64,000 nucleotides of DNA from Posidonia oceanica (GCA_037176725.1 JAZBRS010000029.1:45084001-45148000); one strand, 5' to 3'. Shown: positions 23,341 to 36,358, counted from the first letter of the stretch. Notes: generated by a model not told the origin, from the letters alone. A program made the numbers and translations.

Positions 23341-25410
23341 AGCGTTCCGCAAGGAGAAGCAATTATCCGTCGAATGCCCGGCACTTCGATGGAAATTGCA
23401 GAAGAGGTTCGCCCTAAACCAATGCGGCAGAGGACTTGGGGGCGGACGAACCTCCAGGAACTTCAGGAGCGATGCAACCTTTGGCAAGATGACCGTGAGC
23501 GGTTCCACTAGTGGGGCAAATTTCCGCTTCTCAGTGAGTGGCCTTCTTTGCCTCTGGTATAAGCCTTGCTGAACCAGTGCGGCAGGGTAGACCGGTCTAG
23601 TGGTGATAGTGATCTGTGGTGTGGGTGGATTCCTAGGGGCAGGAGCGTACACCATCTGAGCTGGGGCAGGCCGGGATGGCAAGCGAACAGGCACAGCAGG
23701 GGAGTCGACGAATGCAACAGCGGTTTTCGGCGAGTCTTTCCTCTTCGGGCGGTTGTTGTTGCTGCCGCTGTTGTTGTTGGATGCGCTGCTGTTGGCACTG
23801 TTACTGCTGATCGTGGCCTGCTTAGCGAACGCAGAGAGAGCCGGGAAGTTGCCACTCCACAAGGAACTCTCCACGCGCGCTCCAGCTCTGATGAGTGCAG
23901 CAAAAGTAGTGACTGGTTGGATGGTAAGCAGAGCTCCGAGAGATGGCTGTGCCCCTTTGATGACGATCTCGATGGACTCCTCGTCAGAGGGTCTATCTCG
24001 AACTTGAGAGGCAAGGGCACGCCAGCGGCCGACGTACTCCCTGAACGGCTCACCGGAATTCTGCTAGATTGCGATCAAGTCCGCCCGCTTTGGGACTAGA
24101 TCGAGGTTGAAGGAGTATTGTTCCAGGAACGCCTGACTGAGGTCGTTCCAAGTCTTGATGGCTGACATATCAAGCGATGTAAACCATTTGAGTGCCGGCC
24201 CGGTCAAACTCTTCTAGAACAGGCAGATCAGCAACCTCTCGTCAGCCTGAAGCTGAGCGAGATCACCGCAATACGCCTTCAGGTGTGCCACAGGGCAGCC
24301 CCTACCATTGTATTTCTCGAAGTACGGGATTTTGAACTTCGGAGGGAGTACCGCCTCTGGAAAGCAGCAGAGGTCCCGAAATTGGTAGGTCTAGTGCTCA
24401 GTACCCTGCACTAGTCGTAGTGCCTTCTCCAGGACGTCCATCCAGTTGTTGATGGGGTCTGGATTTGCTGCCACAGGAGAGGGATCAGCAGGGGTGGTGA
24501 GCACATACGCCGAATGGGTCGCACCTAAGTGCTCCTCTGGATCTACCATAGCGTCGCCTGGTGGAGCAACGGGATGGCCGACGTATCCGTGCTAAGGAAC
24601 TGTGTATGCAGGAGTGTATGCAGGATGCTGGGCTTGATGCAAAGGAGAAGAGTAGATGCCATGCTGTGCTGTGATAGGGGTAGGATGACGGAGCGCCAGT
24701 TGCTGTACGGGCGGGGTGCCAGACAGCGAGCTGGTGAGGTACTGGGCTCCAGCCGGTCCAAAGGACTGACCACCACGGGGAAGAGGAGCATGCTGTGCTA
24801 AGTGTTGTGCAGCAGGAGGCGGTAAACGGGCCCCCATCGTCGGAACCGTGAGCAGTTGAGACGATGGTCGAGGCGGAGGTGTAGAGGTTGATGCATGAGA
24901 TGCAGGAACTGGCCTCAAAGGAACCTCAGGAACGACAGGAGCACAAGAAGGACGAACAGATAGAGCCATGCCGTGCAGTCTCTGGGCAAGCTCCATCAGG
25001 TGCTGGTACTGTGCCTCAGGCGTCTCGCCAGTGGGGACACTGAAGTGTAGTGCCGGCGGAGGTTGAGAAGCAAGTGGCACGGACACAGACTGTCCGAGCG
25101 GAAAAGGTTCTACAGAAAAAGTCACAGCAGCGGTAGAAGGGATGTCAAAGGCGACGTATCCTTGGGACGGAGGGGGCAGTGGCGTCTTCGAAACGCAAGT
25201 AACGGTCGTCAAGATAGACTCGACGATCGGATCCGGAGGAAGAGATGCTTGCCACTGTCCCGGGACATACTGGGATCCTAGAGGCGCCAGGGGAAAAAAC
25301 CCTGGCGTCGGAGGGGGAACAACAGGGACAGAAGGAGCAACCAGAGGGGCCGGAACGGAAACACCCTCCATGACAGGAGTGAAGAGAGGCTCACTGACGT
25401 ACTGGGCCAT
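23341..25410 (-). pseudogene. gag: Element B gag
   Basis: Gag with the same layout as A. The start ATG is at 25408-25410. Stops are at 24592 and 24214 (shared with A), 24391 (CAG in A) and 24064 (AAG in D). The first 273 codons are open. The shared stops mean A and B descend from one defective gag. Confidence 0.92.
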
Positions 25411-26700
25411 TGCTGACCTAGAGTGCGTGAGAACAAGGCTGCGACGGGTGTTCAAGCGGTGATTCCTAATAGGAGCTATCGTCGCAAAGGCAGATAGCTC
25501 AGAAGGGGGAATGGTCGCGAATAAGGTCGCAACAGGGGTGCCAACAAAGGTCGGTACTCAAGCTCTAGCAAGGGGAACTCGCTTACCGGTCACTGGTGAC
25601 ACAAACAAAAGGAAACTGGGGTTAGAAATTGAAAAGATGAATGCAAATGAGTTAAGTTAAATGGCATGAATGATATGTATGCTTTCTAGTATGCCCCCCT
25701 TACCTAGCTAGTGTATCTTAGCAGGTGATCTACTTCGGGTATCCCTAGGTGTACGGGTCACCGACTCAGGGCAGAAAAGTAGGTTCCCTGCCTACCTCCC
25801 GGCCCAAAGCTCAAGAAATGACAGGGTGGTGCGTTGGTGGCCTCTACCCCGCCAAAGCGTGGGTGGTACCCTCTACTAACACCGACACGACCCCCGGACG
25901 AGGGGGGGACAGATCGACTGACTCGCGCCACGCCCAAAGCGGTGGAGCAGGAGGCCGGGACTGTCCTTTGCAGACTAATAGGTGGACTCAGATGAGAAGA
26001 TGCATGCCCTATATGATGCTTATGCAAATGATTAAAGTCTTTTATCTTACGTGTTTTATTAACCAAAGGGGGGGAAGGATTGTTTGAAGTCTCTAGTTAC
26101 TCCTGGAAGTTCCTTTTACTTGCCATTTTTAGTTAACCATGGGGAGAGCAAACAAGTCTCTACTATCCTAGGCATGGCAAGTGCGAAAGGGAAGAAAATC
26201 AGTCAAACATGGCAGGCAAACAACATACAACACAGCAAAAGGCAAGTGCATGGCATGTGCGAGTGTTTGTGGGCATGATAGCGAAGAAAAAGCATTCATC
26301 ATGTCAAAAGGCATACATGCAAGGCATGTGCGTGCGTAGTGACATAGCAATGGTGTAAGAGAAGCATTCAGCATTCAAAAAGCATGTATTGTTGTCAAAC
26401 AAGTATGTAGACATGCATTGTGCAAGAAGTAAAGCAATAAAAAGCTGATAGATAAGGAAAGACAAAGACAAGTAAGCATTAAAGCAGGTAAGAGCAGAAG
26501 CAGAGAAACAAACAAGCAACAAGCAAGCAATCAAGCAAAGCAACCAAGTAAGGGCGCCACAGCAGGCAAAGCAAAGCAAAACAGAGCGCAAACCGAGGCA
26601 AAGGAGGTGCAAAACCTAGACAGAGTAGCCACGAGGCGACTCGCTAGGAGTTTGCACAAAAAAGCGAACAAAACAGGCAAAGGAGGTACAAAAGGCAAAC
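25411..26700 (-). other. Element B 5' leader
   Basis: Nearly identical to A 16974-18261, with no gene. The splice-acceptor-like CAG is the complement of 25593-25595. Confidence 0.65.
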
Positions 26701-27062
26701 AAAGCAAGCGAATCCCAAGCGAGTGAAAGCGAAGGCGAAAGCCGGAGTCTGTCATCCCCAGTGGAGTCGCCACTGTCGACTTCGCTGGGCAAAGTAGACA
26801 GGCAAGCAAGCAAGCAAAAGCAAGGCAAAGGGCACAAAGGCGAACAAAGAATGCAAATCCCAAGCGAGCGAAAGCGAAGGCGAAAGCCGGAGTCTAGCAT
26901 CCCCAGCGGAGTCGCCATTGTCGACTTCTCTAGGCAAAGCAGACAGGCAAGCAAGCAAGCAAAAGCAAGGCAAAGGGCACAAAGGCGAACAATGAATGCA
27001 AATCTGAAGCAAGCGAAAGCGAAGGCGAAAGCCGAAGTCTAGCATCCCCTGCGGAGTCGCCA
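26701..27062 (-). repeat. 145-bp tandem unit carrying three PBS copies (B)
   Basis: PBS copies are at 27045-27062 (next to the LTR), 26900-26917 and 26755-26772, at the same exact 145-bp spacing as in A. The LTR-adjacent copy has one substitution (CCCCTG for CCCCAG), and the inner ones are closer to a match. Confidence 0.9.
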
Positions 27063-27769
27063 CTGTAGTAATCCCAATCAGAAATAAGGCTTACTATTAG
27101 CGGCGAGGTCCGAGGAGGACGGCTCAACTCGAAAACACTTAAATTAGAGGGCAAAAGGTAAAAAAGAAGAAGAAGATAAGACAAAATCAAAGTCGCTACC
27201 GTGTCTATTATCGAGAGACAAGGAAAACCGGGGGAAATGCGTGAATTAACACACAAAACCAAGCAAGAAATGCAAAGCAAAGCAATGCAAAGGAAAACAA
27301 ATGCAAATGAATGCAAATGAGATGACTCATGCCTAGGATAAGGGCGATATGGTCATTGTAGGCCAAAAGACTGGGCAAGGACTCCTGTTACGCGCGGGGA
27401 AGGTGTTAGGCACCCCCGACACGCCCAAGAATCGGTCTTTCAAGGCTTACGCTCGCATACGCAGGGAAATACAGATTTGAATGCCTAAATGCCAATGAAT
27501 GCCTGAATGAATGCTCATAGGTGTGCTCTAAGTGGTGGAATGCAATGCAGGAAAGTAAACGTGCTGTCTAAGTGCTCAGCAGCACTGTCTGTGTTCCGAA
27601 CCGGGCGAAACCTGCTTCGTGAGAACGCTAGGCAGTAAGCATCACCGCCCTATATGCAAATGCAAGCGAAAAAGCAAAACAACGGTAAATCCATGTAGAT
27701 GCAAGCGACATGCAATAGAAAACGGCGTAAAACACGCGAAATAATGCAAGAAATGAGAGCGGCACGCAA

Positions 27770-28310
27770 AACGGTGCAAGAAAACAAGACGGACACGCAA
27801 AACGATGCTAGAAGCGAAGCGGGCACGCAAAACAGTGCCAGAAGTGAAGCAGGCGCACAAAACGGTGCTAAAAGCGAAGCGGGCACACAAAACGGTGCCA
27901 AAAACAGAGCGGGCACGCAAAACGGTGCCAAAAACAAAGTGGGCACGCAAAACGGTGCCAAAAACGAAGCGGGCATTCAAAACGGTGCCAAAAAGAAAGC
28001 GGGCACGCAAAACGGTGCCAAAAGCGAAGCGGGCACGTGAAACGGTGCCAAAAACAAAGCGGGCACGCAAAACGGTGCCAAAAGCGAAGCGTTCACGCAA
28101 AACGGTGCCAAAGACAAAGCGGGCACGCGAAACGGTGCCAAAAACAAAGCGGGCACGCAAGACGGTGCCAAAAACAGAGCGGACACGCAAAACGGTGCCA
28201 AAGACAAAGTGGGCACGCAGAACGGTGCCAAAAGCGAAGCAGGCATGCAAAACGGTGCCAAAGACAAAGCAGGCACGCAAAACGGTGCCAAAAGACGGGA
28301 TAAAACCTCG
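27770..28310 (-). repeat. 30-bp tandem array in B LTR
   Basis: About 18 units (GGGCACGCAAAACGGTGCCA plus AAAGCGAAGC or AAGACAAAGC). Each unit holds GGCAC and GTGCC eight bases apart, so single units can form short hairpins. Open frames across it on both strands are artefacts of the 30-bp period. Confidence 0.9.
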
Positions 28311-28389
28311 ACAAAACCATGCAGATGCAAATGCAGGGAAAAGGAACAAGAGAGCAAAGAGGAGAAGTAAAACAGTGCGTGTGTGAGAA

Positions 28390-28600
28390 CAGGCACTGTT
28401 TAAGGGCCACACAGAGTAGGTGTGAAGACCTACACTGGGGGGAACAAGCAAGTGGAGGGATTACCATCGCTTTGTGACTGTTTTCCACTAAACTGCTCCA
28501 CGATGTATCTCGCACACTGCCCAAAGCTCGTGATGCGATCAGATCGTGGAAAAGGTGGAAGAAAGTCGCAAAAAGTGGTGAATCCAGGGGAAACGCAACA
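28390..28600 (-). other. Internal copy of an H-type LTR end in B
   Basis: The sequence around TGTGACTGTTTTCC, GCCCAAAGCTCGTGATGCG and GGTGAATCC matches the terminal ~110 bp of LTR H (40888-40998), including the TGTGAC that forms H's LTR boundary. Here it lies mid-LTR. D has the same at 52795-52910. Confidence 0.55.
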
Positions 28601-28739
28601 CAAAACACTTAGGAACACGCGAAACGAGGAACGGAGTTGATAGATAGGAAGAGGAAGTCCTACTCTACATGATCGAGGAAACAAGAAGCGAAAACGATGC
28701 ATGCAATGCAAATGATATGCAAATGAATGCTGTGCAAGG

Positions 28740-28985
28740 GTTCAGGAGGACGTACCTGGAAAATCTGGAGCCTGATCTGAAATCTGCTTGGTCCATGCTG
28801 AAGAGCGCTTCGCCGGGGTCGTCTGGGTAGCTTGTTTGAGAAGATCCAACGGCCGGATTGAAAGATGTCGCAACTTCAAGGAAGAGGGGCCAGAACAGGG
28901 GAGAAGAATGGATCTAAGTGTTCAGGAGGTCCTAGGGGTGTGCAGACAGGTCCTCCCATGTGAATGGGAGCTAATGAAGCTTTAA
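28740..28985 (-). promoter_or_regulatory. Conserved LTR block with donor-like site (B)
   Basis: Counterpart of 8640-8860. The donor-like site reads CAG/GTACGT on the - strand (28750-28758). Confidence 0.4.
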
Positions 28986-28989
28986 GTGT

Positions 28990-30000
28990 GTGCAAAGGGT
29001 GCAAAAAGCTAGAAAACATGAATGCAAATGCATGCAAAAAGCAAGAAAAGACTCAAGGGGATTTTTCAGAAAATTGGGGGTCAAATGCAGTTTTTGAAAA
29101 GATGGGGGTCTAAATGCAAAAGTTTTAAAAAGTTTGGGGCTTTCATGCAAGGATTTTGAGAAAAGGAGGGCCTGGATGCAATTTTGCAAAGGTCAGGGTT
29201 TAAAATGCAATTTTTCAAAAGGGGTATGCATCAGGACAAGTTTTGAAGACATGTGGCAAGTTGAAATGCAATTTTAAAATCATTAGGGTCTAAAATGCAA
29301 TTTTTCCAGAAAAAACAGGGTCCTAAGTAGTCTGGGAATGCAAATGGGGGAGCTACATGCAATTTTTCAAACATGTGGGGCTAAAATGCAATTTTTGAAG
29401 CAAAATATGCATTTAAATGATTTTTATAAGCATGCAGAGGACCTATGTGTAATTTTCAAATCATGCAGGGTCAAAAATGCAATTTTTGAAGCAAAATATG
29501 CATTAAGGGGCCAGACAGAGGACTGACATGCAATTTTTAAAATATGCAAGGTCAAAAATGCAATTTAATAAGCTAAATATGCATTTAAAAGACTACTGTG
29601 CATTAGAAAGGACCTACAAGCAAAAATCAGAAAACAGAGGCGGATAAATGCAATGCAGCAAGCAAAAATAAAAAATAAAACCTAAGTTCTACAGGACAGA
29701 GGACCAGAATGCAAAAACAGAAAACAAAAGGGACCTGGAATGCAATTTCATATGGCAAAGTTCAAACATTAAATTAAATTAAACTACTACAGGACTTAAG
29801 TGCAAAAATCAAGAACTGGAGGGCCAAAGTCTAACTTATTAACGAAGGAAAGCACAGTAAATGGATCAGTATGCAAATAAGGAAAAACATAAACATTTCA
29901 TGCAATTTAATATGGTTTCAGTTCAAAAATCAGCAGATTAAAACAAATAAAGGACTGGAATGCAAAAAGATAAAAACTCAGACCAGAAATGCAATATTTG
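28990..30000 (-). repeat. Degenerate ATGCAA repeat region of B LTR
   Basis: The reverse-orientation counterpart of 7780-8640: words like AAATGCAATTTTT separated by GGGTC-type spacers. No coding potential. Confidence 0.6.
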
Positions 30001-30029
30001 CAAGAAAACTAAGGTAACTGAAAAATAAG

Positions 30030-31240
30030 TGAACAGTGCAGAGGCCGGCGGCCATGGACACTGTAGCAGCAAGCTGCCAGCGTCCATGAACGCCGGCATA
30101 GGGTTGCTGGAGGAGCGCAGACCGGCGGGGGAGCATCTCCAGGTCCTGACGGAGGTTGGTCGACGTTCGGCGGAGCTCGACGCGGGCTGGAGCGAGCCGG
30201 AGAGGCCACCGGAGGTCTGCAGAGCTTCAGAAGCGCGTTCCGGGCGATCGGCGCGACGACGCGGCGATCTGAAGACCGGAGCGTGTTCCTGAGACTCGTG
30301 CGGACCTGAGGCAACCGCTGGAACGCTGTTCTGCTGACCGGAGCGGAGGGACGTGCGGAGAGTCTCGTCGGAGAAGACGACTCTGGCCGGAGGGGCCACC
30401 GGCGCAGGAGCGAAGGAAAGCCTATTCTAAGGGGGGGAAAAGCAAGAGGGGAAGGAGCTTAGGCTAAAGGAACAAGGAGTTACCTGTTTCCGTGGCTGGG
30501 ATGTCCTCCCGACGCAGGTGGTTTCAGAGGTCGCCGGTAGAGCTCGTCCGGTCGCTGTGGGCGCTGTCTGCTGCTCGCGAGGATTGGGATCGCCTCAGAG
30601 CGACCCTTCGGAGCTTCCTGGATGGTTGGACGGCTGCTGCGGAGACCGAAGGAAGATCCGGCTGATCGTGGGTTCACAGAGGCAGCCGGAGGTCGGGGGG
30701 ACTGTCCGCTGCTCCTCAGGCCGGACGGGGGCTTCTGGAAGATTGCTAGAGGTCTGGAGAAGGGTTCTGGGCGGTCGAATTGAGTTTTGGGAGGCTGTGG
30801 AGTGGATTTGCAAGCCGGTGGGTTTTCTGGTCAAAGAGGGAGGCAACTGTTTGTGGTGGCGTGTAGGTGCGGTGGTGGGTTGCCGGGCTGAAGGTTGGGT
30901 GCCTCGGGGAGGTGGAGCTCAGGCAGGTAACTGGGGAAAGTCTGGGACGGAGTGGAGGTCTGTGGTGGTGGTAATTTTCAGGAAAGGAGGTGTTGGGTTG
31001 CAGTTGGCTTTTCAGGTGAAAGTTCGGGTGAACTGGGGGTGGTTCTGAGGTGGAAAGGCCGGGAAATGATGGAGGAGGGATGCTGGTGTGCTGGGTGAAT
31101 TTGGGGGATGACATGGAAGAGAGTTGGAGGGCGGGGCGGGCTGGTTTCAGGGGAATGGGAAAGAGGAAGTGTTGCTGAAAATCAGAAGGAGAAGAAGGAG
31201 GAGTTTGCTTGGGAATTCTCTGGATTTCTCAGCTCTCTCT
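30030..31240 (-). other. GC-rich segment of B LTR
   Basis: CpG-containing, same position as 6234-7740, sequence largely different by eye. Several open frames without recognisable domains. The adjacent 31240-32800 is A/T-rich low-complexity LTR sequence with GGAGAGAGAAAAGGATAATC words near the LTR start. Confidence 0.5.
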
Positions 31241-33206
31241 CTCGGACGGCAAAAGGGCGATGAAGGAGGTGTTGAATGAGGCTTTTATCAGAAGCACCAA
31301 GCTGCCGGGCACGAGCTGGAGATTTTTGAATCCCTCCGACGCGAGTACTGCAGCTGAGATGAGAGGATGCCGGTGAGTCGACAGGCAGAAACTGCCTCCC
31401 GGAAAAGGTGCTGAGAGGCGAGAGAGGAGGAGTGACCTGTTGCTGGATTGGACGGAGAGGGAAGAAGCTTGAATTTGAAAAATAAGTGGGAGTCCTGTGC
31501 AGCTTCGCGGGACGAGAAGGAAGAAGCCGAGGAAGAAGAAGGAAGAAGAAGAAGGAGGGAAGCGGGCCGGGCCGCGAACCAGAGAAAAAAGAAAGAAAAA
31601 AAGGAAAGAAGAAAGGGGTGGACGGGCTGAATTGGGCCCAGTAGAGAAAAAGGAAAAGAATAGGAAGAAAGGGAGAAGGAGAGGAGAAAAGAGGAGAAAT
31701 AAATTAGGTAAAAATAAAATAAAAATAAGTAAAAATATTAGAATGATCATATTGTGAGTTAGGATCTTGATTAAATTTTTGGTGACTATTTTTAGTTGAT
31801 TAATTCTGATTTTAGAGGGGTCTTGGGTTTGATTAGGTTTTTAAGGGCTTTCTTTGTTTTTAGTTTGTTTTCCATTTTGATTAAGTGTTTGTTAAGCCTT
31901 TTAAATTATTTTTCCATTGTGTTTTTCTTGTTAAGTATCTGGGATTTTAGTGAGGATTTTTTAAAGTTTATTTTTAGACTAATTAGGGTGAGTTTTGGGT
32001 TTTGATTTTAGTCTTTCTAGGATTCTTCTTAAGTCCTTTTTTGAATTACACTTTTGATTTTTGTTTGTTAAGTTTTCTTGATGTCTTTTAGTTAGGTTTC
32101 TCTTGTTTGATTAAGTGTTTTTTAACCTTTAATTGTTTCTCTTTTTCTTTTTAATTAAGTTCTTAAGTTGTCTTTCTTAGGTTTGTTAAGTCAAGCTTTT
32201 TCCATTAATTATTTGTCTTAGTGTTTTTAAATGTTTTACTTCTTCTTAGGGTTTGTTCTTAGATTATTTTGATAGGGTTTTCACTTTTGGTTGGTTTTGA
32301 TTATATTTTAGTTTTTCCTTGATTTTACAGCATTTTCTTTTGGTTATTTTGTATTTTTTAGGTTACACTCCTTGATTTTCTATTTTAGCTAATTTTAGTT
32401 GGGTTTAGGTTTTTAATTGTTTGTTTAGTATTTTTAATTATTTTTCTTAGGGTTCTGGTTTGCTTCCCTTTAGTTTTAGAGTTTTAGAGATTTATAAGGG
32501 TTTTTATGGATTTTAGCAAAAGAAAGAAAAAGGAAAAGAGAAGGGAGAAGAAAAGGAAAAAAGGAAGAATAAAGGGGAAAGAGATGAGTTGGGGGAAAAC
32601 AATTTTTTTGAAAGTCAGGAAAAATGCTAAAAATAAGGTAAAAATAGAAATAAGATAGAGAAGAGATAGAAGCACACAGGGGGCCCACAGCCAGGCAAGA
32701 AAAAGAGAGAGAAGGGGATGAAAAGAGGGAGGATAATCAGGAGAGAGAGAGGAGAGAGAAAAGGATAATCCAGGAGAGAGAAAAGGATAATTTAGGTAAA
32801 AGGAAGGCTTAAAGGTTTTGGAATGGGGTGAAAATTGGGGAGTGTGCAGCCTAGGGTTTCTAGTGTTCGTTCTGGGGATTTGGTCTGGTTTTGAGCAAGT
32901 TTTTGAGGGGTTTTGAGGTGTAGAAAAAGGGTGGTTTCACCTAAGTTTTCTAGGGTTTTTGGGAATGGTTTTGGGCTGAAAGTTTCTAAGTGTTTGGATA
33001 GGTTTGCTAAGTAGGGGTTGATGGGTTTTCCTATGGTTTTTGGGCAGGTTTTGGGCTTGGGAAGAGGGTGCAGGCTTAGGTCAAGTCAGGCTTGTTTTGA
33101 AGGGTGAAGATGAAGAGGGTTGGGGGTTGTTTTGACCTAGGTTTTGATCCAGAAATCTTCCAGAAGGTCCCAAATGATCCGAGCCTGTCAAGATGGGGTG
33201 TCAACA

Positions 33207-34464
33207 TGGCCGATGGCTATTAAACATCTCTTTCCAGCTGATGGCCGTTAAACATTCCTTTTCGACTGATGACCGTTAATCATCTAATCACTCTTTACGG
33301 CTGATGACCGTTAATCATCTAATCACTCTTTCCGGCTGATGACTGTTAATCATCAAATCACCCTTTCCGGCTGATGACCGTTAATCATCTAATCACTCGT
33401 TCCGGCTGATGACCGTTAATCATCTAATCACTCTTTCTGGTTGATGACCGTTAATCATCTAATTACTCTTTCCAGCTGATGACTGTTAATCATCTAATCA
33501 CTCTTTTCGGCTGATGACCGTTAATCATCTAATTACCCTTTCTGGCTAATGACTGTTAATCATCTAATCACTCTTTCTGGTTGATGACCGTTAATCATCT
33601 AATCAATCTCCTTCCGGTTGATAACTGTAAACTATCTGCTTTCGGCTGATATCCAGTAACTATCACTTGCAATTGCGTCTTCGGCTGATAACCGTTAACT
33701 ATCATCTCCGGCTGATAACCGTTAACTATCTGCTTTCGGCTGATATCCAGTAACTATCCCCCCACAATTGCATTTTTCGGCTGATATCCAGTAACTATCG
33801 CTTCGACTGATATCCAGTAACTATCGCTCCCGATTGATAGGACCGTAAACTATCGCTTCTGGTTGATAGGACTGTAAACTATCGCCTCCCGGTTGATAGG
33901 ACTGTAAACTATCGCTTCCGGTTGATAGGACCGTAAACTATCACTCTCCCGTTGATGATCCGAAACTCATCGCCTCTAGTCGATAAGTTCAATATCTTAT
34001 CACCCCCTTTCGCACGACCTTGTTCCAGGTGGAACGAAACCCCGCGCATCTCCTCGATGGGAGAAGGTACCCTCCTTCTCTCATGATTTCGGGATTCTCT
34101 CCCCTCCTCGGGCTGGCAACCCTCATTGCCTGGACGACAAGTTTGTTATTCTTGTCTGGTGTCCGTTTTGCGTAGATTTGGACTAACTGCCAAATCCTCG
34201 CATTGCATTATGGTCTTTCTTAGCATCCATTCGCATCAACCTGCACTTCTCTTCTTGCATTGTGAGTTTACTACATTAGCACGCATTGCATCACTTTGGC
34301 ATTCACATTTGCATTTGCATGTTGCATTGTGGCAATGGGTCACGATTTTTCGGTGCATCCGCCGAATAAATGACTCAGGCCGATAGCAATTTGTGCTCTT
34401 GCCGGCGTCGAATGGGGTGCCTTGTCAACCCTGAGCAGCGGCCTCGCTACCCTTGACCTCGCTC
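33207..34464 (+). other. 3' internal region of element F
   Basis: The end of a + strand element's internal region, cut on the left by the A/B composite. The first ~800 bp is the stem-loop array listed separately. The remainder (34001-34464) is non-coding and contains CTCAACCCTGAGCAGCGGC-like sequence that matches, reversed, the pre-LTR region of H (44344-44480), confirming the position just before a 3' LTR. Confidence 0.75.
33225..34001 (+). repeat. Stem-loop array before the F polypurine tract
   Basis: About ten 35-bp units (GGCTGATGACCGTTAATCAT plus CTAATCACTCTTTCC) are followed by shorter, more varied units. Each core is an inverted repeat: GATGA/TCATC, later GATAG/CTATC, GATGA/TCATC around a different loop (33954-33971), and GATAAG/CTTATC (33982-34001). 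The arms differ between units but stay complementary. Confidence 0.8.
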
Positions 34465-34477
34465 AGGGAGGGGCATC
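34465..34477 (+). promoter_or_regulatory. Polypurine tract of F
   Basis: AGGGAGGGGCATC ends at the first base of the F 3' LTR. The same sequence in reverse precedes the H 3' LTR (44331-44343). It would prime plus-strand DNA synthesis. Confidence 0.8.
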
Positions 34478-36137
34478 TGTAGACACCCCATTTTGACAGG
34501 CTTTTGTTGGAGAATTCCAGGAGTTGGCTTGGAAGAAGGAACGGCAAATCCACTCGAATCCCTTTCTACCTTCTAAACCAAACCTTAAATCCCCTCCTAT
34601 AACCTAAACCCATTTCAAAGCCCAAGCCCATTTCAAAACTTAACCTGAAACCTAGCCCAAACCTAATCCATCTCAAACCAACCTCATCCAAACACACCAA
34701 GCCCCAAGCCCATTTTCGGCCCAGCGACTGAGTGGTACAGTTAGGCGCCACATGAACGGGCGACACTTCTAGGCGCCATGTCATGCGGCGACTGATTTAG
34801 AACTCAGACTGCGTCTGAACTTTCCCGCCTAGCTATTGAGTGGCACTGACAGGCGACGTAGCAGGGGCTACTCAGTTAGGTGCCATGCCATGCGGCGACT
34901 CACCTGCAACTCAGAAGCTATACACAAGCTTCCCTTTCGGCCACCACCATTGCCGACCGTCACCACAGCCGCTTGTCACGTCACACTTACTAGTCGTTCC
35001 CCGACACGCGCTAGACGACAAGTCGTAGTTACTTCCTCGACGACTGTTCCCACTCACACGCCCTCACTGGCGTGGCCGTCACCGTCACCTCAACCCATCA
35101 CCGGTCGCCGGCCGTGGCACACACCTTCCTGCCTCCTTGGCTTTGCAACCCACTCACACATCCTCACTGACACCCCTTCTGCACGCCTCTGATCTCTCGG
35201 CCTCGGGCGTGGAGAAGCCACTCGAACAAAACCAAGTTTTGCCATTGAACCCAACACTTCTTCCCACTTTGAGAAAATCCTTAATTCCACTTCCAAGCTT
35301 CCAGAGTGAAATTGAACCTTCTCCCGAGCCTTCCCAAGCTTCCCCAGTGCGAGGCCGACGATCTCCGAGCATTTCCAAGCCCCGGACAAGCCCTACCACA
35401 CCTACTTCTCCAGCTCTGGCGACACTCCGGTGACAAACCGTCAACTTCGGCAAGCATTTTCAGGTTGGTGCACCTCCAACCTTGGTGGTTTGAGGGCCGA
35501 GAAACGTTCCCAGACCTCCCACCTTTCTCCCCCTTCTTCCACTTTCTTCCCCCGCGACCTCGATCGGCCTAGTGGCCGTGGCCGTTTTGCCCCTCCGGCG
35601 AGGTGCCAGTGGATGGGGAATGGAGGCACGAGCCTCCTTCCTTGGCTCCAGGATACACCATCCCCTCCGCCTCGATGTCGTGGACCTTCCCTGCCTTTTC
35701 CCCGCACGCTCGGCCGCGTGTGTGGCCAGTTTCTGGCAGAGGATGGCGGACCACGGCGACATAGGTGGGTGGACCGCCTCGGTCCACCTTTTTCGGTGCT
35801 GAAGGCACAGTTGAGTTCCTGGAAGCGAGGCCATGCTTCCTGGACCCTCCTCCATATTTTAGGCTCCGCCGTCGCAGCGGATTCCGGCCTAGAAGTCCAG
35901 TCATTGGACTGCCAGGCCAGTCGCCGTCGTGACCCACAACTGGGTCAGGCGCCGGCCTGACTGGCGGCTGAGCTACGACTCAGCCAGCTTGCCAGCTTGA
36001 CTTTGAGGTGTCGCTCTGGCCACGTCGAGGTCCCCTTCTACTTTCTGATTGCATGCTCTTATTCTCTGTTGTATGCTCTGCATGTCTATATGTTTAGTTT
36101 GCCATTTCGCTCGCTGGTGAGGCTAGGATACGGCCGT

Positions 36138-36229
36138 GAAGTTGGTAGGTCAGACTGCCTGAGTTGCACATTAGCCACCTGCCTGGCAGGCGACTAACCT
36201 GCAACTCAGGTCAGTCCCCGACCAACTTC
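36138..36229 (+). repeat. 92-bp palindrome in F LTR
   Basis: Arms of ~46 bp run inward from GAAGTTGGT through CCTGAGTTGCA to CACCTGCC, answered by GGCAGGCG, TGCAACTCAGG and ACCAACTTC. A few mismatches, almost no loop. Confidence 0.85.
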
Positions 36230-36358
36230 TGACCTTGTTATCTTGCCCCTCACATGGCCATTTTGCAATATTATGGTTTCTACTTGATCCTGGATGAATG
36301 CTCTTCATATCTGTATATTCGGTTTTTCATTTAGCTAGCTCATGGGTCCAAGATTTGG

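Larger units (their letters stand above)
27064..33206 (-). mobile_element. 5' LTR of the A/B composite (6,143 bp)
   Basis: A complete - strand LTR from TGTTGACACC (complement of 33197-33206) to ATTACTACA (complement of 27064 onward), one base from B's PBS. Its segment order is the same as S2 and D. The five bases beyond it, TGGCC (33207-33211), are the expected target duplication. The partner would be left of the window. It interrupts the 3' region of element F. Confidence 0.93.

Noticed and set aside
33225..34001. Possible centromeric or subtelomeric satellite
   Set aside because: Too short, ends at a polypurine tract and LTR, and unit length is irregular. It is part of element F.
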